Shown here piece by piece: positions 48,783 to 54,364 of a DNA stretch of 54,364 nucleotides. The position numbers and the translations under genes were made by a program. Under the pieces are notes generated by a model. The model had not been told where the DNA came from. It worked only from the letters and a program-made list of their open reading frames with translations, and did no database searches. The stretch comes from DATKDU01 sp035512595 (lineage in GTDB: Bacteria > Planctomycetota > Planctomycetia > Pirellulales > Pirellulaceae), in assembly GCA_035512595.1 (NCBI GenBank), contig DATKDU010000137.1, positions 1-54,364 of the forward strand. Direction: 5' to 3'. Positions within the stretch are counted from its first letter, which is position 1; each line of letters starts with the position of its first letter.

Positions 48783-49260
48783 CGGAAATTCCTTTGGATA
48801 GTAAAAGGACGAGTGTGTGTGTGTGATGCGAAATTCAAACCCCACTTGTACCGCTGTAGGTTATTGGCCTTGGAGGGCCTCATTCTGACACTGCCTGACC
48901 AAATTTTTTAGATCATCACGAATCAGGTCAGAAGGGGCACATCAGCCCAACTCCAACGGGTATTCGGCGGGCGCCTAGTAGATCCGTAAGTTATTTACTG
49001 GCAAAGACTTGTGAAAATATGACATCAGCCCTGCGCGAGGTTCGGGACGCGGTCTGAGCCTGGGTCTGGCGGGCATGTGAATAAATCGCCCCAAGGCCGT
49101 CAGAGGCTGAAATCGGTCGATTTGAGCCTCGTCAGCCGTAATGGCGGGAATTCCTCCGGCAGGCTACCTCGTCCAGGGACGACGACTACACTTGTTCAAA
49201 CGGCCTCTCGTTCGGACGGCCTCTCGTTCGGACGGCCTGACCCATTTAAAAGCGAACACC
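48783..49260. other. Intergenic gap with a 16-bp tandem repeat
   Basis: About 480 bp of divergent gap. CGGCCTCTCGTTCGGA is repeated twice and a third time in part at 49201-49239, just ahead of the epimerase start. A short GT microsatellite lies near 48813-48823. The remainder has no clear frame or hairpin; promoters for both flanking genes must be here, but I cannot place them with confidence. Confidence 0.6.
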
Positions 49261-50202
49261 ATGCCCACCTTTCTCGTCACCGGCGGCGCCGGTTTTGTCG
49301 GATCCCACATCGTCGAGGCCCTCGTGCGCCGGGGGGACCAGGTCCGGGTGCTCGACAACTTTTCCACCGGCAATCGCCAGAATCTGGCGGCAATCGCCGA
49401 TCGGATCGAGCTGATCGAAGGGGACGTCAATGATCCGGAAAGGGTTGCCCGGGCGGTGAAAGGGGTCGATTGCATCTTCCACGAGGCGGCGCTCGCCTCG
49501 GTGCCGCGGAGCGTCGAAAGCCCGCTGGAAAGCCACGCCGCATGTGCCACCGGAACGGTCAACGTCCTCGATCAGGCCCGCCGGGCAGGCGTGCGACGCG
49601 TCGTCTATGCCGCGTCCAGCAGCGCCTACGGCAATCAGCCCCACGCGTCGAAACGGGAAAGCGATCTTCCCTCGCCCTTGTCACCGTACGCCGCCGCCAA
49701 GCTGGCCTCCGAGTTGTACTGCCAGGCGTTCTATCACACCTACGGGCTGGAAACCGTCTGCCTGCGGTACTTCAACGTCTTCGGTCCGCGGCAGGACCCG
49801 CACGGGCCGTATGCCGCGGTCATTCCGCTGTTCATCACGAAGCTGTTGGCCGGCGAGCGGCCGCTGATATACGGGGACGGCAAGCAGTCGCGGGATTTTG
49901 CCTACGTCGAAAATGTGGTGCAGGCCAATTTGCTGGCGGCCGAGGCGCCGGGCGTCGCAGGCCGGACGTTCAATGTGGGCTGCGGCCGCTCGGTCAGCCT
50001 GCTCGACCTGCTGAATTCATTGAACCGCTTGCTAAAGACGAACGTCGAGCCGGAGTTTCAGCCGGCCCGTGCCGGGGACGTGCGCGACTCGCTGGCCGAT
50101 ATCACTCACGCCGTGACTGACTTGGGATACGAGCCCCGAGTAGACTTGGAAGAGGGGCTGCGGCGGAGCGTCGAGTTCTACCGCCAGTGGCAGCGGTCCT
50201 GA
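49261..50202 (+). CDS. NAD-dependent UDP-sugar 4-epimerase (WbpP/GalE type)
   Basis: A 313-residue extended SDR. TGGAGFVGSH (~8-15) NAD loop; the catalytic AASSSAYG Ser and SPYAAAK Tyr/Lys (~125-145); RYFNVFGPRQDPHGPYAAVIPLFI, where the QDP-GPYAAVIP block is typical of UDP-GlcNAc/GalNAc 4-epimerases of the WbpP/TviC kind. It interconverts UDP-glucose/galactose or their N-acetyl forms. The start is ATG 49261. It is immediately followed by a nucleotide-sugar dehydrogenase, the normal pairing for making uronic-acid sugar donors for surface polysaccharide. Exact sugar not proven. Confidence 0.88.
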   Translation: MPTFLVTGGAGFVGSHIVEALVRRGDQVRVLDNFSTGNRQNLAAIADRIELIEGDVNDPERVARAVKGVDCIFHEAALASVPRSVESPLESHAACATGTVNVLDQARRAGVRRVVYAASSSAYGNQPHASKRESDLPSPLSPYAAAKLASELYCQAFYHTYGLETVCLRYFNVFGPRQDPHGPYAAVIPLFITKLLAGERPLIYGDGKQSRDFAYVENVVQANLLAAEAPGVAGRTFNVGCGRSVSLLDLLNSLNRLLKTNVEPEFQPARAGDVRDSLADITHAVTDLGYEPRVDLEEGLRRSVEFYRQWQRS

Positions 50203-50241
50203 ACTTCCGCTTCGCGATCGCCAATTCGTTTCGCGTCAACG

Positions 50242-51555
50242 ATGCTCAGCTTCGAATCAATCCGGCGCAAGGAAACCGTGGTTGGCGTCGTGGGGCTCGG
50301 CTACGTCGGATTGCCTCTGGTGCGGGCGTTTACTGCCGCCGGCTTTCGCACGCTGGGCTTCGACGTGGACTCGGCAAAGATCGCGCGGCTGAAAGCGGGC
50401 GAGAGTTACATCGGCCACATTCCAGCCGAACTGATCCGCACGCTGATTGACTCCGGCCGGTTTGAACCGACGGCCGATATGCGGCGGCTCGCCGAGCCGG
50501 ACGCCATCTTGATCTGCGTCCCTACTCCGCTTGCCGAGAATCGCGACCCCGATCTGAGCTACGTCGAATCGACAGGCCGGCAGATTGCCGCCGCGCTGCG
50601 GCCGGGGCAACTGATCGTGCTGGAAAGCACCACGTACCCCGGCACAACGCGCGACGTGCTGCGGCCGATCCTCGAGGCCGGCGGGCTCCAGGCGGGCACC
50701 GACTTCTTTCTGGCGTACAGCCCCGAGCGCGAAGACCCTGGCAATCCCAACTACTCCGCCAGCGCCATTCCCAAGGTCGTCGGCGGCATCGACGAGCAGA
50801 GCCGGGATCTGGCGGCGGCGCTCTACGAGGAGTCGGTGGTCCGCGTCGTGCCGGTATCGAGTTTGGAGGTGGCGGAAGCGTGCAAGATTCTGGAGAACAC
50901 GTACCGTGCCGTGAACATCGCGCTGGTCAACGAATTCAAGCTGCTGTGCGACCGGATGGGGATCGACGTCTGGGAGGTGATCGAAGCGGCCAAGACCAAG
51001 CCGTTCGGGTTTCAAGCGTTTTATCCGGGCCCGGGCTTGGGCGGGCATTGCATCCCCATCGATCCGTTCTATCTGAGCTGGGTTGCTCGCAAACATGGGA
51101 TGACCACGCGGTTCATTGAGTTGGCCGGCGAGATCAACACGGCCATGCCGCGGCACGTCGTCAGCAAATTGGTGGACGCCCTGAACGAGCAGGGCCGAGC
51201 ACTGCGTGGCAGCCGCGTAGCAATTCTTGGCGTGGCGTACAAAAAGGACGTTGATGACCCGCGGGAAAGCCCAGCGTTTGAGCTGATGGAGTTGCTGGAG
51301 CAGGGAGGGGCGGTGCTCAGTTACAGCGACCCGCACATCCCCAAGCTGCCGGCGATGCGTCGGTTTCAATTGCCGCCGCTAACCAGTCAGGAATTGACTC
51401 CGCTGTTTCTCTCTTCCCAGGACTGCGTGCTGATCGTCACCGATCACTCGGCATTTGATTACGCAGCCATCGTTCGCCACGCACGATTGGTGGTCGATAC
51501 CCGGAATGCCACCGCGGGCGTACACGATGGCCGGGAAAAGATTCGTAAGGCGTAA
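50242..51555 (+). CDS. Nucleotide-sugar dehydrogenase (UDP-GlcNAc 6-dehydrogenase type)
   Basis: A 437-residue protein. NAD loop GVVGLGYVGLPLV (~15-27); substrate-binding block YSPEREDPGN; SLEVAEACKILENTYRAVNIALVNEF; catalytic Cys in GPGLGGHCIPIDPFYLSW (~269); C-terminal UDP-binding domain AILGVAYKKDVDDPRESPA. This is the WbpA/WecC-like group that oxidises the C6 hydroxyl of UDP-N-acetylhexosamine to the uronate. It begins 40 bp after the epimerase gene, so they are probably cotranscribed. UDP-glucose dehydrogenase is the alternative but the motif details fit the N-acetyl branch better. Confidence 0.9.
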   Translation: MLSFESIRRKETVVGVVGLGYVGLPLVRAFTAAGFRTLGFDVDSAKIARLKAGESYIGHIPAELIRTLIDSGRFEPTADMRRLAEPDAILICVPTPLAENRDPDLSYVESTGRQIAAALRPGQLIVLESTTYPGTTRDVLRPILEAGGLQAGTDFFLAYSPEREDPGNPNYSASAIPKVVGGIDEQSRDLAAALYEESVVRVVPVSSLEVAEACKILENTYRAVNIALVNEFKLLCDRMGIDVWEVIEAAKTKPFGFQAFYPGPGLGGHCIPIDPFYLSWVARKHGMTTRFIELAGEINTAMPRHVVSKLVDALNEQGRALRGSRVAILGVAYKKDVDDPRESPAFELMELLEQGGAVLSYSDPHIPKLPAMRRFQLPPLTSQELTPLFLSSQDCVLIVTDHSAFDYAAIVRHARLVVDTRNATAGVHDGREKIRKA

Positions 51556-51582
51556 CACCGCTGGGTCGGTAGCGTCTCGGCT

Positions 51583-51780
51583 TCAAGCCTGATTCTGTTC
51601 GTCTGCTTCCGGCGGATTCGGCAAGTCGGGACGCATGGGCCGGATGGAATCGAGCCAGTCGAGATAGTCCTGAATTTCGTTCAGCGGCATTCCCATTTGC
51701 AGGGCCACCTTGATGGCCTCGGTACGCTCCAAGAAGGTCCCCGCCTTTTCGAGCAGAAGTTTGGCAATCTCATGGGCCAT
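51583..51780 (-). CDS. Small hypothetical protein (65 aa)
   Basis: A 65-residue frame from ATG 51780, preceded by GAGG: MAHEIAKLLLEKAGTFLERT, then a helix EAIKVALQMGMPLNEIQDYLDWLDSIR and an acidic tail ending in EADEQNQA. It is predicted all-helical with amphipathic heptads; the longer frame from 51948 has an unconvincing N-terminus. Small helical proteins of this kind are common in planctomycetes; function unknown. Convergent with the sugar dehydrogenase gene. Confidence 0.6.
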   Translation of the reverse strand: MAHEIAKLLLEKAGTFLERTEAIKVALQMGMPLNEIQDYLDWLDSIRPMRPDLPNPPEADEQNQA

Positions 51781-52476
51781 GGCGAGGCCTCGCCCCGGCA
51801 GGGATCGGCGAGAGTGTTCGTAGCCGCAGAAACCGCTGCTGCTAGGGGAGCCACTTGGCATTACGGCCTGATCCATCCCGCCGCGCGGTCGGCGAAGTTT
51901 TCCCTGTTCCTCCGCGTCTTCGCGCAGCGTAACCCCTGGTACTTCCATCGTCCCACCTCCAACCGCGGCTTTCCATTCCCCAGGCGCAATCGGTGAATTT
52001 CTGCCTGATGATGGGAATTGGCGGGGGACAGGTCAAGCGGAATTCTGGAAAATGTCAAAAAAGAGTTCGCCAGGTGGAGAATCTGGCCGCGCTCCAGACG
52101 TCAGGTTCGACATAATCGGAAGGCAGTCGTAAACGGCTGAGGCTTGGGATTTTTCCCGATTTTTGCGGACAAAAATGGGCAGATTCCTGGTTCCTACCGC
52201 GCGAATTACCACATCTGCCATAGTTGAATGTATTTTTGATTAGGGGTAGTTCCCGGCCCCCTATGATCAGGCTGAATTCAAAAGATTGCGGTATTTCGCC
52301 GCTTGCTCCTCGTCAGCTTCTTGTGCTGAGTGGCATAGACACTTGTAACGATTGTATTGCCGAGGGAACGATGATCCAGGCTCCGCATTTTGACGATGTG
52401 GACGGATTCGAAGCCCATGTGTCGTGGGCTTCGCGGGCGATTTCATTTCGAGCGAGCGATTGCTGTGAGGAACACA
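51781..52476. other. Gene-free gap
   Basis: About 700 bp with no frame that I trust on either strand. Several short frames overlap on both strands and none has a ribosome binding site together with protein-like composition. The base composition becomes AT-richer near 52100-52260 (a likely promoter area for the next gene). Confidence 0.5.
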
Positions 52477-53109
52477 ATGAGCCGGGAAAATCAGGCGCAG
52501 GACTCGCTTGTCTGGCCATTGGTCGAATGTCCTCGCTGGTTGACGGTGCAATTCGGGGGGAGGCCGCACCGGCCAAGTCGTCACTTTGCGCATCGGGTTT
52601 TGCTGATCGCCAACCGCCACGGACGGGCGGACGAGCAAATGTGGGGCGTCTCCCTCAACGTGCACGAGGTGGTGGCTGAGGGTCAAGTCGAGGTCGTTCA
52701 CAATCAGCCAGTTGACGTCCAACCCAGAATCGTTGTCCACGAGAGGTTGTCAAATATAAGTAACCAACTTCGGCAGCAGCAACGCAGTGTCGAAGCCATG
52801 CTGCAACTGCGGCGCGTCAAACGTGCCGCCGTGGGAAGGGACGGGTCGATGACCCTGAAAGAGTGCGATCAGAAGGCCGTGGCCGTCGTCGCGGCTATCC
52901 AAGGGGAGCCGCGCGTCCTGCGCGGCAGCGCCGCCTACTTCGTTGATTCGGCGCTGGGGAACTGCCTCTGCATCAAGATCGACGATCCAGAATCGGCAGG
53001 GGTGGAACTCTTACTGTGCGAAAGCGAATGGCGCGGAAGGATCACGCCAGACGCGACCTACGGCTGCGACGCCATCGTCTATCTGGATCAAAACCACTGT
53101 CTGTCGTAG
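52477..53109 (+). CDS. Hypothetical protein (210 aa)
   Basis: A 210-residue frame. ATG 52477 follows GTGAGG six bases upstream, a clear ribosome binding site that decides against the upstream ATG 52390. The N-terminal half (MSRENQAQDSLVWPLVECPRWL) is followed by a region rich in Gln/Arg (SNISNQLRQQQRSVEAML), a likely coiled coil, and an alpha/beta-looking C-terminal half (TLKECDQKAVAVVAAIQGE ... VYLDQNHCLS). No family recognised. The minus-strand frame over the same area lacks a ribosome binding site. Confidence 0.55.
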   Translation: MSRENQAQDSLVWPLVECPRWLTVQFGGRPHRPSRHFAHRVLLIANRHGRADEQMWGVSLNVHEVVAEGQVEVVHNQPVDVQPRIVVHERLSNISNQLRQQQRSVEAMLQLRRVKRAAVGRDGSMTLKECDQKAVAVVAAIQGEPRVLRGSAAYFVDSALGNCLCIKIDDPESAGVELLLCESEWRGRITPDATYGCDAIVYLDQNHCLS

Positions 53110-53115
53110 GAAGGT

Positions 53116-53421
53116 TCAGCCTTCCACTGCGACGACTTGATCGGTCGGGATGCGGACGTACGTGCCGTCCGACATTTCCGTTAACCGAACCAGGCAAAGC
53201 AGATCGTCAACCTCGCATAAACACCCAAACTGGCCGCGGAATGGTCCCTGCGTGATGCGAATGCGGTCTCCATTACGCAAGTCGGCCAATGGAGCGACAA
53301 GGGAGGATTGGAAGGAAGGCGTCGGGGGATCGGCAAGAAGCGATTCGGTGGGAAAGCGCATGGCAATACGGTCTGGGAGTGGGCGGGCGGGACGACGGAA
53401 CCCCAATGAACCGTCATCCAT
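53116..53421 (-). CDS. KOW-domain protein (NusG C-terminal-like), without NGN domain
   Basis: A 101-residue protein. Its last ~53 residues form a KOW domain as in NusG-family elongation factors: NGDRIRITQGPFRGQFGCL, then LCLVRLTEMSDGTYVRIP, DQVVAVEG. NusG proteins normally carry an NGN domain ahead of it; here only ~48 low-complexity residues precede it, and I find no NGN sequence in any frame upstream. It may be a single-domain KOW protein or the remains of a specialised NusG paralog. The KOW domain would bind S10 or Rho by family. It is convergent with the 210-residue gene. Confidence 0.6.
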   Translation of the reverse strand: MDDGSLGFRRPARPLPDRIAMRFPTESLLADPPTPSFQSSLVAPLADLRNGDRIRITQGPFRGQFGCLCEVDDLLCLVRLTEMSDGTYVRIPTDQVVAVEG

Positions 53422-54236
53422 CCTGGGTGGAAGATCTCAGCGGACGGCATTCGCTGGCTTACCGCTACCCGAATGCCGTCACAACAACTGACCGCCATCT
53501 TCCTGGTCGGCACGCGACTTGCCCATTGCACCCCGATGCGAGGTCGGCGACCGACGGCGGCATAGATCTAAACGCGGAGAAATTGCATCGGGACCGACTA
53601 AATGCAGCGAGGCGCCGTCTCCGAAGAACATCGGCGCAGGTGCCGGCGGACGCCTGAACTCCTTTCCCTGCTGATCTTTACGCTTACGATTGCCGCATCG
53701 TCGCCGCTCTTTGCAGATGGTCGAGTCGCCAGTGGACCGTCGGCGCTGCATGAAACAGCCTGACTGCTGCGGCCCTGTGAACCGCCAGGCCGTCGTCCCG
53801 TAGCTCCGTGCAATGGCTGCCACTCCATCACGCTTTCGCTATCGCTTTCATCGCGAGACTCAGCAGGATCAACCCCGGATCGGCCTTGAGCGCGACGAGG
53901 GTCGCTTTGGTCTCGGGGCAGATGGGTAGGGTGATGGATCAGGCCTTGTTCGAGGATGGGCAGGCAGGGTTTGGAGCAGCACGTTGGTTTTGGCGTCCCA
54001 TACGCGCAGAGCCCCGCCCAAGGAACGCGCCTCCAGGCCGAGAAGTCGAAGGGCGCTGCAGCGACGATCCGGCGGACGATGGTCGCATCGGCCTAACGCT
54101 GGTCCGTTGAGACGCAGGACCTGCCCGCACGGGATCGCACTTCGCGCCGTCGTGAGTCGCGCCGTTGAGCTCCCGGGCCGGTCAGCTCGCGATGGTGCTA
54201 AATCCGAGCCGATTTTGCGTCAAAATCAATAGGATT
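53422..54236. other. Degraded region at the right edge
   Basis: About 800 bp with only overlapping short frames. It includes the WD40-like remnant listed separately and no intact gene that I can support. Composition varies and in-frame stops are frequent on both strands, as in decayed sequence. Confidence 0.5.
53930..54010 (-). pseudogene. WD40-repeat remnant
   Basis: Read leftward, one frame gives GGALRVWDAKTNVLLQTLPAH, the D-strand and GH-loop end of a single WD40 blade (x-VWDA-x-TG-x-LL-x-TL-x-GH). The frame has no start or neighbouring blades, so the stretch is likely a leftover of a WD40 protein gene that ended nearby. The call rests on one motif. Confidence 0.4.
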
Positions 54237-54295
54237 GTAGGCGGTGTGCTATCAGAGCGTCGCGTCGCGAGTGGACGTGAAAGCACACCGCCTAC
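54237..54295. repeat. Palindromic repeat with 14-bp arms
   Basis: GTAGGCGGTGTGCT (54237-54250) and its exact complement (54282-54295) flank a 31-bp centre that has its own CGCG/TCGCGA palindrome. No gene lies in it. It may be a small mobile (MITE-like) element or a hairpin terminator of a gene beyond the edge. Confidence 0.75.
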
Positions 54296-54364
54296 GATTC
54301 GGTTGGACTGAACCGCAGCTCGGCTCCGCCCGCTATGGGGATTGCAACGCAGCGACGGTTTGGC

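Noticed and set aside
1..54364. tRNA or rRNA genes
   Set aside because: I looked for T-loop (GGTTCGA-type) and rRNA core sequences and found none with a fitting cloverleaf or neighbour.

Overview
The window looks like part of a planctomycete chromosome, most likely of the Pirellula-like group. It is GC-rich and carries gene families that are typical of, or expanded in, that phylum: two pairs of a PSCyt1/DUF1549/DUF1553 cytochrome-type protein with a Tat-exported DUF1501 protein, four secreted sulfatases, a PhoD-type phosphatase, quinoprotein-like beta-propellers, a Ser/Thr kinase with a long C-terminal helical/TPR-like region, a PEP-CTERM protein, and a DUF4129/DUF4350/MoxR/RDD/SpoIIM membrane locus. 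I see no rRNA, tRNA, CRISPR array, transposase or phage gene.

Layout. 0-4.9 kb: a DUF1844 gene, formyl-THF deformylase, an SDR oxidoreductase, an alkyladenine DNA glycosylase, then a decayed stretch with a 182-bp partial gene duplication joined to the 3' end of a probable ThDP-enzyme gene. 4.9-15.3 kb: a leftward locus, RDD > SpoIIM-like > membrane protein > DUF4129 > DUF4350 > Ser/Thr kinase > MoxR ATPase. 15.6-20.3 kb: an SDR gene, a DUF433/PIN-like toxin-antitoxin pair, an M20 peptidase and an acyl-CoA dehydrogenase, followed by a candidate structured small RNA. 20.7-24.6 kb: a beta-propeller protein, a DUF4105 lipoprotein and fructose-1,6-bisphosphatase. 24.7-32.7 kb: a leftward run of four sulfatases and one PhoD-like phosphatase. 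32.8-34.8 kb: an MsbA-type ABC exporter. 35.4-47.9 kb: a serine hydrolase, a second beta-propeller and the two PSCyt/DUF1501 pairs. 48.0-51.6 kb: a PEP-CTERM protein and a UDP-sugar epimerase/dehydrogenase pair. 51.6-54.4 kb: small hypothetical genes, a KOW-only protein and degraded sequence.

The sulfatase/phosphatase run and the cytochrome/DUF1501 pairs suggest a cell that breaks down sulfated and phosphorylated polysaccharides, with exported redox-type proteins alongside. The epimerase/dehydrogenase pair next to the PEP-CTERM protein suggests surface-polysaccharide synthesis.

The most unusual signal is a class of short tandem arrays. At about eleven places, 2-10 copies of a 7-bp unit (left part of the window) or an 8-bp unit (two places further right) stand in a row, and in most cases a second array made of the reverse complement faces the first, so each element can fold into a hairpin. 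The unit differs from place to place, but several units recur: GGTGAGT, TTGCGGA, CCTGTCC and GTTCAGG each occur at two sites. Two arrays sit inside genes as in-frame additions (117 bp in the DUF4350 gene, flanked by an imperfect 9-bp direct repeat; 75 bp in the kinase gene), and others supply the kinase C-terminus and the DUF4129 protein N-terminus. This resembles the behaviour of Rickettsia palindromic elements, but with a changing unit and a fixed 7- or 8-bp period.
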